From Onchocerca volvulus (lineage: Eukaryota; Nematoda; Chromadorea; Rhabditida; Onchocercidae): a DNA stretch of 64,000 nucleotides. The position numbers and the translations under genes were made by a program. The stretch spans positions 18,081,753 to 18,145,752 of the forward strand of contig HG738138.1 in assembly GCA_000499405.2 (NCBI GenBank), in the 5' to 3' direction. The notes beneath the pieces were generated by a model that worked only from the letters and a program-made list of their open reading frames with translations, ran no database searches and had not been told where the DNA came from. This document shows, one piece after another, positions 13,601-23,983 of the stretch (position 1 is its first letter; each line of letters opens with the position of its first letter).

Positions 13601-14014
13601 GCTTATCAAGCTGGTGGTGAGGTACGGCATTTCGTTTCTTAAAATGAGATTTAATTGCATATTTCAAAAGTAACGAAAAAGTTATGTTAACTTTCATTAA
13701 TAAAAGCAAAAATTGAAAAAATGAGACTGCAATATCAATTATTGTTCAGTTACTATCACTTTCCATGAAAGTTCTGCAAATTGTCCCACTCTTAATGATG
13801 AAAGATGTCTATCCACAATAAGGTATCTTCCGGTCAACTGATTCAAGTGATATTAGAATTACTAAATATATTTTATTAGTCTTTTTTAAAGCGTTTTTTT
13901 TTGAATATTTCAAAAGTCGAAGTTTTTCAGATTAATCAAGTGCATTGGGCAGCCGCTTTTCCTGACTGGATATCAATTTGTTATAAAAACATGCTAGAAA
14001 TATTACGAGTATAA
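10620..14014 (+). CDS. DCAF7: DCAF7/WDR68 (SWAN) family WD40 protein, copy 2
   Basis: Modelled exons: 10620-10701, 10905-11062, 11484-11585, 11822-11923, 12351-12464, 12576-12708, 12839-12990, 13286-13403, 13533-13621, 13931-14014. They join to 377 residues, close to the roughly 342 of vertebrate DCAF7 plus a short N-terminal extension. Conservation is very high: [64 protein letters not shown] and LEILRV. It is the likely functional DCAF7 orthologue, a WD40 scaffold for DYRK kinases. Exons 3-10 have almost the same lengths and the same phases as in copy 1. Intron 6 seems to use a GC donor (12709-12710). Exon 2 has two in-frame acceptors six bases apart (10905 or 10911), giving a two-residue difference. 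One residue drifts from the family: RLECNKQD where human has RLCWNKQD. Confidence 0.95.
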
Positions 14015-14760
14015 ATAGTGCTTGAATTGTATGATAATTCAATTGTTTTCCTGTAATTATTTTTCAATCGGCAAATTTCCTTTTAAAATTTAAAATCAAT
14101 ACTGATTTAATCTACTCTGATAAGAAAAAATCTGGAAGAAGCTCTCTAGATATAGTCAGAAATCAAGTGCGTTTGTTTTAATTCATTTCTGCTTTCCTCT
14201 TAATCTATTTTCTCAGCTGATCATTCACTTCGAATATGAGTTTTCAAGAGAAGCTCGTGATACTCATCGTAAATTTCTCATTGATTAACTGATTATTTAA
14301 AATTTGATTCCTCCGATTTAGCTATAACGAATTTCCATGATTTTAATGCCAATCATAAATTTTTGATTCCAAATGGATGTTCAGTGCAGCAGCTTATATA
14401 AAAGTATGTATTTCGAATTGTAATCGGAAAGTTTTTTTAATGGAACAATGCATGTTTTGTCTGAGTTTTTTTCAATTGTTTGACAGTTATAAATTATACT
14501 TTATGTAAATATTTTTCCTTCGTCGCATCTCATTCTGAAATAAACACTATTGAAATATTTATTAGACACAAACAACGCAAACATTTAAGCATATCTCCAT
14601 TTTTTTAAGGTGTTGCAAATTTCGTTTCAAATTCTAATATCTCGAGATATATATCCTAACATGTCATGAACTTTCTTCTTATGAAATGGCCTTTGGTAGA
14701 GAAGGATTATTTTTGAAAATGAACCTTCATATAAGTAAGCTCAAAGGTTATTATGAGATT
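14015..14760. other. Convergent spacer
   Basis: AT-rich sequence between the 3' ends of the plus-strand DCAF7 copy 2 and the minus-strand MSP-domain gene. An AATAAA-like hexamer lies near 14538. I see no coding sequence. Confidence 0.4.
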
Positions 14761-15951
14761 TCACAGTAAAATGTAGACCTGTAATAATTTGAATTTAAAT
14801 AGCTTTGTTTCAGGCGAACAAAATACATAGTCAAATGCAAGTCGATCTTTTCTAACCAATTGTTCGACAAATTTATCCATCCTCTGTAAAACAATATGAT
14901 AAGGATTACGTAATTTCATATAAGCAATCAAGGCAAGAATAGATGTGACAATTTTTCATAAACATTTCATGATTCTCGAAATAATATCTCCTTAGCTAGT
15001 AATTCTATAGAGATATCATATTATAAGACAGATTTATTAATTCCTCCAATGATATCTTGAATTTCTTTCCAAACTTATCTTATAATGATATTGTCACCTT
15101 AATAGTAACTGCAATATCACATTTTTGTTTCGGTGGTAGAATACCGCATGGTGGTGCTACTAAAATGCGTGGTATTGCATTGCTTTTAATGATAAATGCA
15201 ATATGTTTTGTTGATGTATTACGAATACGTATGGCGTACGTTAGATTTTCGAAATCAAACGGAGCATTAAAAACCTGAAAATAATCAGATTTGTGGCATC
15301 CAAAGAGAATTAACATTTTTCTGATTTGTGAAGCCTAAAATTTCTCGAAATATAATAAGTTTCCAGATATTTCGTTTAAGTTTCCCAAGTTAAAAGTGAA
15401 GTCATACCATGATGATAAGAAGTTGCTTATTCAAATTGATTTAAACCAACCAAATATTTCGTTGGTTCAAATGTTAGATCATGCGGATTATAATTTATAC
15501 TTAAACTTTCCGCACTTGTGACATCTTGAGCTCTGATTCTGAATTGGGAGTGAAATAACATTGACTTCGCGCTTTCTGGAACTAAAAAAAAAGAAAAAAG
15601 ACGAAAAAAAAAGCAAATTTTCAAGCTGAATTTAATTTCTCATCTTTGAAATGATATTTAATACGAATATATAATATTTTCTTTTCAGTAATAATTATTT
15701 GTTCTTCATATAATATTTAATATGAATATATAATATTTTTTTTAATAATTCTTCAATTTTTATCAAATCTAAATTTGGAAAGAGAACATATAATTGTAAT
15801 CAATACCACCATCAAAGACAGACTGATCGCTCTGTAGCATACGAATTTCTTCGTCACTTAGTTCGGTCATCTGAAGAGACATTTGCATTAGAGTTATAAA
15901 CTGTGATCTATATCGTATCTGATTACTTGAAATGGATAGTGCAGGTAACAT
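14761..15951 (-). CDS. MSP-domain protein
   Basis: Modelled exons in transcript order: 15951-15810, 15581-15451, 15274-15098, 14883-14761, all phase-consistent, 190 residues. Residues about 80-180 carry a major sperm protein fold: DLTFEPTKYL then VFNAPFD (spliced at the same block as VFNAPYD in MSPs), IRIRNTSTKHIAF, the hallmark VAPPCGILPPK, and KDRLAFDY matching the late MSP strand (N)DRITVEW. MSP-type proteins are nematode cytoskeletal and signalling proteins of sperm; related domains occur in VAP-like ER contact proteins. This one is not a classic 127-residue MSP because it has an 80-residue N-terminal extension and a diverged C-terminus. The start is uncertain: an open frame continues upstream to an acceptor-like site at about 16019, so another 5' exon is possible. 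The last exon may instead splice at 14779. Confidence 0.7.
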
Positions 15952-16309
15952 TATAATAAGAGAGGCTGCTTGAATTAGCAAACCACTGACTGATCTATCA
16001 ATCAGGAAATCATGGATCACTTATATCTTTAGTATATTTGGCATATTTTATCGGTGTTCATAACATCTAGAAAATTAATCGATAATTTATTTTTAGTATT
16101 AAAATCTGTTATCAAGCTCTTTTAAGATGCAAATAAAGATATAGCTCGCTGAGATGAATTTTTTAATTTGGTTAAAGAGTATTTCATTGATTGCTGAGAT
16201 TTGAAGATCGAATTACCGAATTATTAATTCCTTTCAATGCTTAAATCCTATGTAAGTGACATTCTTAATGATGACGTTTTCCTCTAATATTAGAATATTT
16301 TAAGGAGTT

Positions 16310-17961
16310 TTACAGAAATATTACTTCGGATGTTTCGGATGACAGTGATCGTTTATCTTTACTCTTTTGAACCAATTGTGATAGTTCTTCTTTAGTAAAT
16401 GGAATTATAGCTGACTGTAAGTTTTGATTTTTAAAAATCCAAACATCTTTTCAAATTATATTTCTCTTAGTTTTGATACTTCCAGTTTTTTCACAGGTAG
16501 AAATGTTAGGAAAAAGGCATAGAAAGACGAGAGAAAAAATTATATCTCAGAGTAAACAGAAATTAAGAAAAGCATTATTTTCCAAATATAAAACAAAAAT
16601 CTTTTGAAAATATCAAAACGTTAGCAAAGCGTTCTAATTGGGCATCAAATAAACGAAATCGAAAACTTAAAAATTAACTTCGCTAAAATTTTAAAGATAA
16701 AGTATTAAGTTAAAATTTTGGTGTCAAACCTCATCTTTAATACTATCGCTATAAACTAGTCGGATATGCCGAAGAATTCGGTCAGCACCATCAAATGGAT
16801 GCAAGAAAAGAAGTGCAAGCAGAACTACTTTGATAAAGTAGTAACCACTTTGCGGTTTGAAATTAGAGTCCAGTATAGTTAGCAGACCAAATGCACTCCT
16901 GAAAACTTTTTCACTGACTTAAGAATCAAAAGTAAGTTTGTTCTTCTATCCGATGCGGGGAAACGGTTTCAATATTTAATCAAAAAGGTAGCGTATTGGT
17001 CTGTAAACTATCTGTCTAATGTTTGATTGTATAAATGTTTATTTATTCAGTATTATTTATATAGAATTGTTCAAATAATTAAAAAGTTTTCTTTAAATCA
17101 TATTAAATGAATAATTAGAAGGACATAATCTGATTTGAATAATCAATCAGATTTCGAATGAACAAAAGTTTAAACTAAGAATTAGCAATAATATGTAATG
17201 AAGAAGACAATCAGTAATAAAAGCAGAATACGTATACTAAGTATTACATTTTCGATCCTTCTGAAGGACTTTCAAAACTTCAATTTCAGACATCAAGCGA
17301 ATTATGAAAACAACAATAAATAATTATACCAATATATAAGAAGTTGTGGCGCAGGCGGTTTTTCGGCTGGAAAAACGTAAGTAAGTAAAATTGGCGTCAC
17401 TGTCAAAATAGCATTTGACAACATTTGAGCATCTTGTCCCATTATTAAATATACAGATGTGACACTACTGATGAAAACTGCCAGATTGAACTCGTCTAAA
17501 CCCGTCTTTTTATGTAAAAATCGTAATCCACGACTTGTCATATGTTTCTGTAATTTTAATTAAAAATGTAGTACTTTGAAAAATGTAGTACTTTGACTAA
17601 TTTTTTAAAAATTCGTACTTTTATCACTCATAATATCAAATTTTTTAATATACAAATTGCGCACGAAGTAAAATGATCTCTTATGCTATTAATAACTATT
17701 CAAATTTTTAAATTATATTATCTTATGCTGATTTTAATAGTTGTTGCTTTGCGATCGATTAACTTCATTCATCAGAGAAGAAGTCCAAAAATAAATGGAC
17801 AAAACAAGCAATGCTTTTTGATTTATTCTGCATATCTGATCGATTATTGACACGACCTGATCAAAAATAAATGATCGTAAATGATTAAGCAATTCGTCCG
17901 TGTTATTGGCATCCGTCATTCGTTTAAACAAAAAGTGACAATGAGATGAAGAACTTTGCAT
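16310..17961 (-). CDS. REEP5/Yop1 (DP1/TB2/HVA22) family protein, copy B
   Basis: Modelled exons: 17961-17857, 17547-17330, 16898-16730, 16414-16310, 198 residues (184 if the inner ATG at 17919 is used). Family landmarks occur in order: RFLHKKTG, a hydrophobic hairpin, NAILTVTPILLTYVFP in place of the NLIGFGYPAY block, LIYW before the exon 2/3 boundary, then GYYFIKVVLLALLFLHP and a DGADRILRHIR block like the NGAELLYKR end of REEP5. REEP5-type proteins are wedge-shaped ER membrane proteins that curve tubules. The last exon adds a charged, Ser/Lys-rich tail. Exon 2 has exactly the same length (218 bp) and phase as in copy A at 22.5 kb, which supports a local duplication. The sequence is far from human REEP5, so its exact role is inferred. 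Confidence 0.8.
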
Positions 17962-18879
17962 TTTATTTTTATGCCACCCTTACCAATCAAAAAGTTGCAT
18001 GCATGCTTGTGCTACAGCAAAAAATAATTTATAATAAACAAACTTTTTCAGCTGAACAGCTCTTTTTTCCTAAATCATGTCAACTTCATTCCTTTTTATC
18101 ATCTTTTAATTGTGGCTAATGAGAGCTATCTCATCTGTCACATCTTTGTATTCTTAGTCGATATACTGAGAATGTATCAAGCATTAAATTTCTGGAAAAT
18201 TTGACTTAATTTTGCATCAATTGATTTTGAAAAATTTGCAGTTGATTTTACTCCATTTTAAAGAATAAAATCTAATAGTATGACAGTTACCGATTATGTC
18301 AAAGAAGATGAAAAAATACGTATTAGTAGAAATCAAACTATTAAATACTTAATGAACGAGTAGATAAGAAGAAGATTTTTACAATTCAGCATCATTTTTA
18401 GCACAGACATGCTCACATATACAATTTTTTTTGATTAAAAATGCCGATAGCAAGTTACCATTTAGGACGCTTGTATTATTTGAAGAAATCAAAATAATTT
18501 ATTTAACATGCTAATACATAACATAAAACATTCGATAATTTTCATTGTTTCATTGTGATTTGTTAAGCTGAAGCACAATTGGGAAATATTAGAGCAGAAT
18601 TTGAATTGAATAACTTTAGAAAAACTTAAGTCATTATCATTTAATAGTCTCTTTCTTAACTATATTATTAATAAAAAAGTACTGAAGAATATAAATTATA
18701 ATGCTTCTACATCATGCAGCTGCATCAATTCTTCAGTTTTGTGAAAGTTTAATTTTATTCAGTCCGCTCTGATTAATCTTATTTCATCAATTCATCTTAA
18801 TTTTTATTCTGCTTGATGTTTCAAAGTTCACTCCGATTTCTTCAATCTATTGTTGAGCAGTATAATGAAGCTTCAGTTT
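17962..18879. other. Spacer between REEP copy B and the repeat-coding block
   Basis: AT-rich; no exon with good splice signals was found on either strand. Confidence 0.35.
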
Positions 18880-18958
18880 TTACCCTATTGAAATTTCATG
18901 GGTCTCATAGGTCTTATAAAAATTTTGGGAGTTCATGAATTCGATTAAAAAATTTAAA

Positions 18959-19588
18959 CTAATTAACCTTTTCAGTTTGTTCATATTGTGATACAACGAC
19001 GGTTTTCCCAATTGCAATCCACGTAATGATGTTGCCAGTTTTTTTTTCATCAGAAGCATCTTGAGAAATCTTCGCTGCAGCATCCTCTTTTTTTTCGAGA
19101 TTAATGGATGCATCGGAAATAGGTAAGGATCGGTGCTCAGAAATATTAATTACTTTATTCAAATGACTAATTTGGGTTTGTGTTTCTATGACTGTATCAG
19201 ATTTTTTCAAAGGAGAAGCCTGAAGCTCATTATCAGAAGGATTCCGCACTAGCGTCTCAATCTCGAACGCTGGCACGGCTTGAGACTCCTTTTCATGAGA
19301 GATTTCCCTGACAGAAACCGCAGGAATTTGTGATTCTCCTGCAGGAAGAACATATGATTCTACTGGAACTGTTTTTAATTCGTGCTTTGGAACAAGTTGA
19401 GATTCTTCAATCTCTCTGTGTGAAATACGTTGAGATTCTTTGGTAGAAACAATCGTGGAAATCCTTAACGGTGCATGTTGAACTTCATTTGCAAATATAA
19501 TTCCAGGTACTTCGGTTGAAATAGTTTGAGATTCTCTTACCGGAACATCTTGAAGTTCCTGCAAAACGGGTGATTTGAGGCTCCTCAT
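18959..19588 (-). CDS. Ser/Glu/Gln-rich imperfect-repeat protein segment
   Basis: A 209-codon open frame made of degenerate 12-14-residue units around a KESQ/RESQ core followed by a VP-rich stretch (for example VPVRESQTIS, STKESQRIS, EIEESQLVP, PAGESQIPA, EKESQAVPA). The segment then becomes acidic and ends with a mildly hydrophobic stretch (NIITWIAIGKTVVV). It has no recognisable enzyme domain. A donor-like gttaat near its 3' end suggests the frame could splice onward. It lies between two REEP genes on the same strand, and related repeats continue at 20.2-21.1 kb, so both were probably one repeat array. Function unknown. It could be an exon of a fast-evolving structural or sperm/secreted protein, or a decaying gene. 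Confidence 0.45.
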   Translation of the reverse strand: MRSLKSPVLQELQDVPVRESQTISTEVPGIIFANEVQHAPLRISTIVSTKESQRISHREIEESQLVPKHELKTVPVESYVLPAGESQIPAVSVREISHEKESQAVPAFEIETLVRNPSDNELQASPLKKSDTVIETQTQISHLNKVINISEHRSLPISDASINLEKKEDAAAKISQDASDEKKTGNIITWIAIGKTVVVSQYEQTEKVN

Positions 19589-20191
19589 TAGAAGAAATTT
19601 TGATTTTTGACAAAAAGCAGTTGAACTAGCATTTCAACATTGTTTAAATTGCTCAATATATAAAAAATCAATAAATTAATAGTTTGAATTAATGTTGTTG
19701 TTACGAAGGAATTACTGATCCAATTTTTCCATTGGAACAATTCTGGAATAATAAATGTTGAGAAAAAAGTTTCGAATTTTTTAAAATCAAAATGGAATTT
19801 CTTTTTAAGGACGGTGCATCTATGGAAGTATTTCAAGATTTCTTGAAAACAGCCTATAATTCCTTTGCTGGAACACTCGCAACTATTTTTGCAGAAAGAA
19901 TTGGAGACAATCGCAAATAAATAATTTGAACTTCGTTCTTAATAGAAATCAAAATTCTTTTCCTTCATAGAAATAAATTCTCTTCTAATAAAATAGTTGA
20001 AACTCCTTCAGAATCATTTGTTTACTTCTCCATTCCGTAGAACAATTAAAATCTTCTACGCAAAAATTTTTGAACTCCCTTCGTGACAAGTTTTTACAGA
20101 AATGAATTGAGATTTTCTTGTATTAATTTTAAATTAAATTTGAGGTTTATTCAAAATTTCCTAAAAGAATAATCTGGATTTTTCTCAAGAA
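19589..20191 (-). pseudogene. Degenerate repeat sequence between the two ESQ open frames
   Basis: Short fragments reminiscent of the neighbouring repeats appear in changing frames with stops between them. I see no clear donor/acceptor pair that would remove the stops. It is either a decayed part of the repeat array or an intron that arose from it. Confidence 0.35.
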
Positions 20192-21082
20192 TCATTTGTT
20201 GTTTCTTACAAGAAATAGTTTAACTTTTTTTTTATTCAAGCTAACCATAGATTTTTTCACTCTAAAGTTTTCCAATTCCTTTGAAAAAGTAACTTCAGAT
20301 TTCTTAAGAGAAGCAATTTGAATTTCTTTATCTGGACCAATCTTAGATTTCCTCATTGTAGAGCCTTTAGATTCTTTCAAATCAATATGATGCTCTTTCG
20401 CAGGATCTATTATATCAGTCTTAGAATCAGCAGGGAATTCTTCTATTCTTTTTTCATTCTTTACTGGGATAATCGGAACAATCTTGGAATGTGTGATTTT
20501 AGGTTTTCTCGAAGAAGGAAGTTGAGATTGCTGAATGACAGTAGTTTGGGGTTCATTTATTTGGATAACTTGAGATTCCTTTTTGGGGGCAATTTGTACA
20601 ATCTTAGGATGTGGGATATCATCTTCCTTAGAATATGTAAACTGAAGCTCTCTTGCAGAAAATGTTTGTGGTTCTTTTGCAAAAGTTATCTTATCTTGCT
20701 TCGATTGAGAAATTCTCACTGGTGAAGGCTGAGGTATCTCTTCATGAGCGGTCTGCAGTTCGCCTGGAGGTAAAATTTGAAGGTTCTCTATAGGAGCAAT
20801 CGGAAATTCTTGTACAGGGATAATTTCAGATTTCAAAACAGAAGTATCTGTAAATTTCTTCACTTGAAGCACCTGCAATTTTTTTAAAGGTCGAGTGATT
20901 TGACACTTCTTCACTGACTTGGATTTCTTTGATGAAGCAGTTCGGGATTCTTTCACGAAAGCAAAGGATTTACCTTCAGGAACAATCAAAGATTTCTGTG
21001 CTGAAGTAGTCTGAAATTTATCCTTAGTATGATTGAAGGATTCTGTTTCTGAATTTAAGTGCAGTTTCATTTCATGGAACAA
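20192..21082 (-). CDS. Ser/Lys/Glu/Gln-rich imperfect-repeat protein segment
   Basis: A 296-codon open frame (first in-frame ATG a few codons in) built of Lys/Ser/Gln/Pro-rich units such as FAKEPQTFS, SARELQFTY, PKKESQVIQ and QINEPQTTV. Unit length is about 12-14 residues, and the units resemble those at 19.0-19.6 kb. No signal peptide, membrane segment or catalytic motif is visible. The same strand continues upstream in another frame (21072-21260), overlapping by 11 bases, which suggests a one-base frame break around 21080 or two alternative reading frames. Identity unknown. Confidence 0.45.
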   Translation of the reverse strand: MFHEMKLHLNSETESFNHTKDKFQTTSAQKSLIVPEGKSFAFVKESRTASSKKSKSVKKCQITRPLKKLQVLQVKKFTDTSVLKSEIIPVQEFPIAPIENLQILPPGELQTAHEEIPQPSPVRISQSKQDKITFAKEPQTFSARELQFTYSKEDDIPHPKIVQIAPKKESQVIQINEPQTTVIQQSQLPSSRKPKITHSKIVPIIPVKNEKRIEEFPADSKTDIIDPAKEHHIDLKESKGSTMRKSKIGPDKEIQIASLKKSEVTFSKELENFRVKKSMVSLNKKKVKLFLVRNNK

Positions 21083-21394
21083 GCGGAGGAATTTCTCTTT
21101 TTCCAGAAGGAATTTGATTTTGCTGAATGGGTAGGAATTCCTCCTTCATAATGTTGAAATTTTTTTGCTGAAATATTTTGACTTTTGCAGATAAAGCTGG
21201 AGATGGGATTGGAGTTGTTCCTAAGAAATCAGTTTTAACGTCAGATTGAGATTTCTTCATAATTTGAACTTGTTGTTGGCGAGTAATTTGATTTTCTGTC
21301 GCAAGAAATTTAGCAGATAACTGAGATTCTTTATCAGAAAATCGTCGACCGGAAGTATCTTTTTTTTTTTAAAATCATTATTTGAGCTGGTCAT
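21072..21394 (-). CDS. 5' part of the repeat protein, frame broken in an A run
   Basis: An ATG at 21394 opens a frame (MTSSNNDFKK) that would continue into SGRRFSDKESQLSAKF and the 21260-21072 frame if the 11-base A run on the coding strand (21360-21370 here as T) had one more A. The downstream part (TTPIPSPALS, IMKEEFLPIQQ) resembles the following repeats in composition. This may be the start of the repeat protein or an exon that continues from REEP copy A; splice phases do not settle it. Confidence 0.35.
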
Positions 21395-21541
21395 TGTTTC
21401 TTTTTGATGATTGTTTTCGTCTTTTTAGAATTAAATTTATGAAATCAAAGGCTAAACTACAACTGATCGATTGCATTCGAATTTAAATTCAACTTGCAAA
21501 TTTGAATATGTTCGGATGGCTAATGCTTCATTTAACTGTCA

Positions 21542-23184
21542 TCAAAAAAACTTCAAGCAAATGTTATGTAAAGTTATCAAACTGAAAGTTAAAGAAATCG
21601 TTTCTTGAAGTACGTTATTATTCAGATACATAAAATTGCTGTTATAAGATTTTTTAAAGTATAAAGTAGCATGTATTATTGTGGAATAAAAGATCGACGC
21701 ATCTTTTTTTCCCCGTAATATATGCTACTTTGTACTTGAAAAAAAAAAAAAAATTCAATATTTGAGATTCTGCATAATGTAGGACAGAAAAGCTAGGATG
21801 AAAATTAGCCTGAGATTTAAATACTAACATACTGGTTCGATAATGTGACACCAGCTTTTTCGGGAAATACTAGTAACAGTATTAATAGAAGCATTTTTAT
21901 ACAGTAATAGCTGCCTTTATCTTCTGGTTTCGGATCAAAAAACAATGTTGTAATAATGTATATAGACCTGAAAATAAATGTAATTATTTACCTTTTTAAT
22001 CAACTAGTTTTAGAAAAGTGAAAAGTTCTCTAATTTCAGAACTTTAGAAATTACAGGGAAAATAAAGAAGAATTCGTGAAGCAAAAGTTTTGCAAGGTTG
22101 AAAGAACGCAAACCGAAATGATTACTGATAAAAAAAAAAGGAAAAAAAAAACTGATGATTGAAGTGGAAATGTTTTTTAAAAAAATTCAAAATATCCTAT
22201 TGAAAAAGAATCTCTTGATGAAATGACAGGAAATGCTTTAACTCTTGCATGTCCATGTGGATATCTCAAGTTCAGAATCAAAGATAACAAAGGAAATATA
22301 AGCCATACCGATCGTAAAAGCTGCATCAGATTTTAAATTATTATGGTTCATATCACTGCGCAAATAGATTTTAAATTATTGTGGTTTCAATTATTATGGT
22401 TTTTTTTTTTTAGATTTTAAATTATTATGGTTTATTTTTCTGCACCAAAATGAACCATAATGATAAACTTATTACTTATTTACCAGTAATAGAAAAGCTT
22501 GTCGAACGGTGGTTTCTCTTCCGGATAAACATAGGTGAGCAGGATCGGTACCACGATAAGGATTGTATTGGCAACAAAGCGAGCATAATCACCGATGATA
22601 AGATAGATCGAAATGCCGGAAATGATGAAAATAGCTAAGTGGCATTCATCTGCTCCTGATTTCTCATGCAAATATCGTAAGCCTCTTGCAGATATGTGCC
22701 ACTAGAACTTTCAAAGATTTTTCATTAAAACTTTTCACTTTTCAAATTCCAATTTACCTTCCAGGTGCTACTGTGACTAAAAAATACTTGATTCCAATAG
22801 TTTTTAAAATAATCTAGGCCATCTTTACACTAATTATTTTCTTCGAGATGAATGTATCGTTCGAATGCATCTCATGTTATCTTAGTTGCAATTTTTACTT
22901 TTTTCTTTGGAAATCTCTCAATTTATTTGCAAAAATTGAAAATTGTTCAAACATTTAGCGCGATATTTTCGCAATTTTACTGAAATAGAGCCATACAGCA
23001 GGATATTCATCAAGTGTCTATTTTTCATAAGCCAAATCTAGCCTCTCGCATATGTTTATAGGTCAAATGGGAGTTGATAAAATTATTAGCAATGAAGTCT
23101 TTTGGCAAAGACCTGATCATAAACAAGAGCGTATAAATCATTTTGCAATTTTTGTGGAAGGTCGTGCACTAATGCAACCATCAT
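21542..23184 (-). CDS. REEP5/Yop1 family protein, copy A
   Basis: Modelled exons: 23184-23113, 22701-22484, 21967-21833 and a tentative last exon 21581-21542, giving 154 residues. Exon 1 (ending LYALVYDQ) parallels copy B (ending LRSFIFDQ). Exon 2 reads ARGLRYLHEKSGADE, then a hydrophobic hairpin, VVPILLTYVYPEEKPP and FYYW, close to the REEP5 order FLHEK...GFGYPAY...LTYW. Exon 3 has GSYYCIKMLLLILLLVFP, matching the second hairpin. Exon 2 is 218 bp with the same phase as copy B. ER tubule-shaping is the family role. The terminal exon is uncertain: the donor after exon 3 is phase 2 and the chosen acceptor fits, but splicing into the downstream repeat block cannot be excluded. Confidence 0.7.
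22325..22440. repeat. Three copies of a 20-bp AT-rich unit
   Basis: The unit AGATTTTAAATTATTRTGGTT occurs near 22328, 22365 and 22411 inside intron 2 of REEP copy A, with partial copies between. It looks like a small local expansion. Confidence 0.6.
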
Positions 23185-23270
23185 CAAATTTATGTAAGAT
23201 GATCACTAAGTAGCTTGTGAATTTAACACATATTATATTAAAATTTTCCAAATTCAATTAGATATTCAGA

Positions 23271-23394
23271 TTAGTAAAAGTATTTTGCCAAATACACTCT
23301 CGATGGATCAGATGGATACAAAAAAATTATCATTAACACACGCAGATGGAATTTTTGTGATCCACCATAGTATATGGCTTGAAAATGTGTCCGA
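23271..23394 (-). pseudogene. Possible third REEP-like exon
   Basis: After a good acceptor (TCTGAATTTCAG) an open frame of 40 codons runs exactly to a stop. Its middle, FHLRVLMIIFLYPSDPSRV, lines up with the second-hairpin exon of the REEP copies (YYCIKMLLLILLLVFP and YYFIKVVLLALLFLHP). The first base after the acceptor is T where copies A and B have G, and I could not find a matching exon 2 upstream. It may be a relic of a third copy, or chance. Confidence 0.3.
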
Positions 23395-23983
23395 CTGAAA
23401 TTCAGAAAATAAATTCCTTCTGTTTTTGTAGTACCAAATATCATCTAAATGATGTCAAATGCTACGTATTGATCGTACTGCCCTTAGCACTACTTTTAAA
23501 CAATACAATCAATCCACATATTGAATAGGATAGAAAGTACAAGGGATATATTTACCTGAGAATAGAGCATAGAGATAAGGAAATGGCTTAGAAATAAAAA
23601 GGCTTCATAGAAAATTCTAGATCTTTATTTTTCATAGTTTCAGAATAGAACTGAAGTTTGACAGATCACTAGCACATGTTTGATAATTTTGGTCTACTGA
23701 ACAATTCTTTTCTCTAGTTTCATAACTATTTAATAATAATAGACGAACAATTTCCCAAACTAAGAATCTGAAGTTTTAGTCCAGAAGATCTAATTTAAAC
23801 AGTCTCTAATTTTCTTGTCAATTTGGATTATGAACAAATGCAGTAAGGATTTTTTCAAGTTTTTGAGAAAATACTAGTCAATGAGATGGGCGAATCGTAT
23901 GTTAAAAAAAAAAAAAAAATTTAAGAAATCAATTAATGGAAGTTTATAAATGAGGTGTAAGTATCATAGCAGCAAAGTTAATT

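Noticed and set aside
18880..19113. 77-codon minus-strand frame overlapping the end of the ESQ repeat frame
   Set aside because: Lys/Leu-rich shadow of the repeat frame without its own signals.
20318..20725. 135-codon plus-strand open frame
   Set aside because: Antisense to the Lys/Ser/Gln repeat frame; it is Phe/Leu/Arg-rich as expected for the complement of such codons.
23052..23399. Plus-strand open frames at 23052-23213 and 23270-23399 that can be spliced in phase
   Set aside because: The first is antisense to REEP copy A exon 1, whose minus-strand reading and GTC donor match copy B; the second is antisense to the REEP-like fragment. The minus-strand explanation is stronger.
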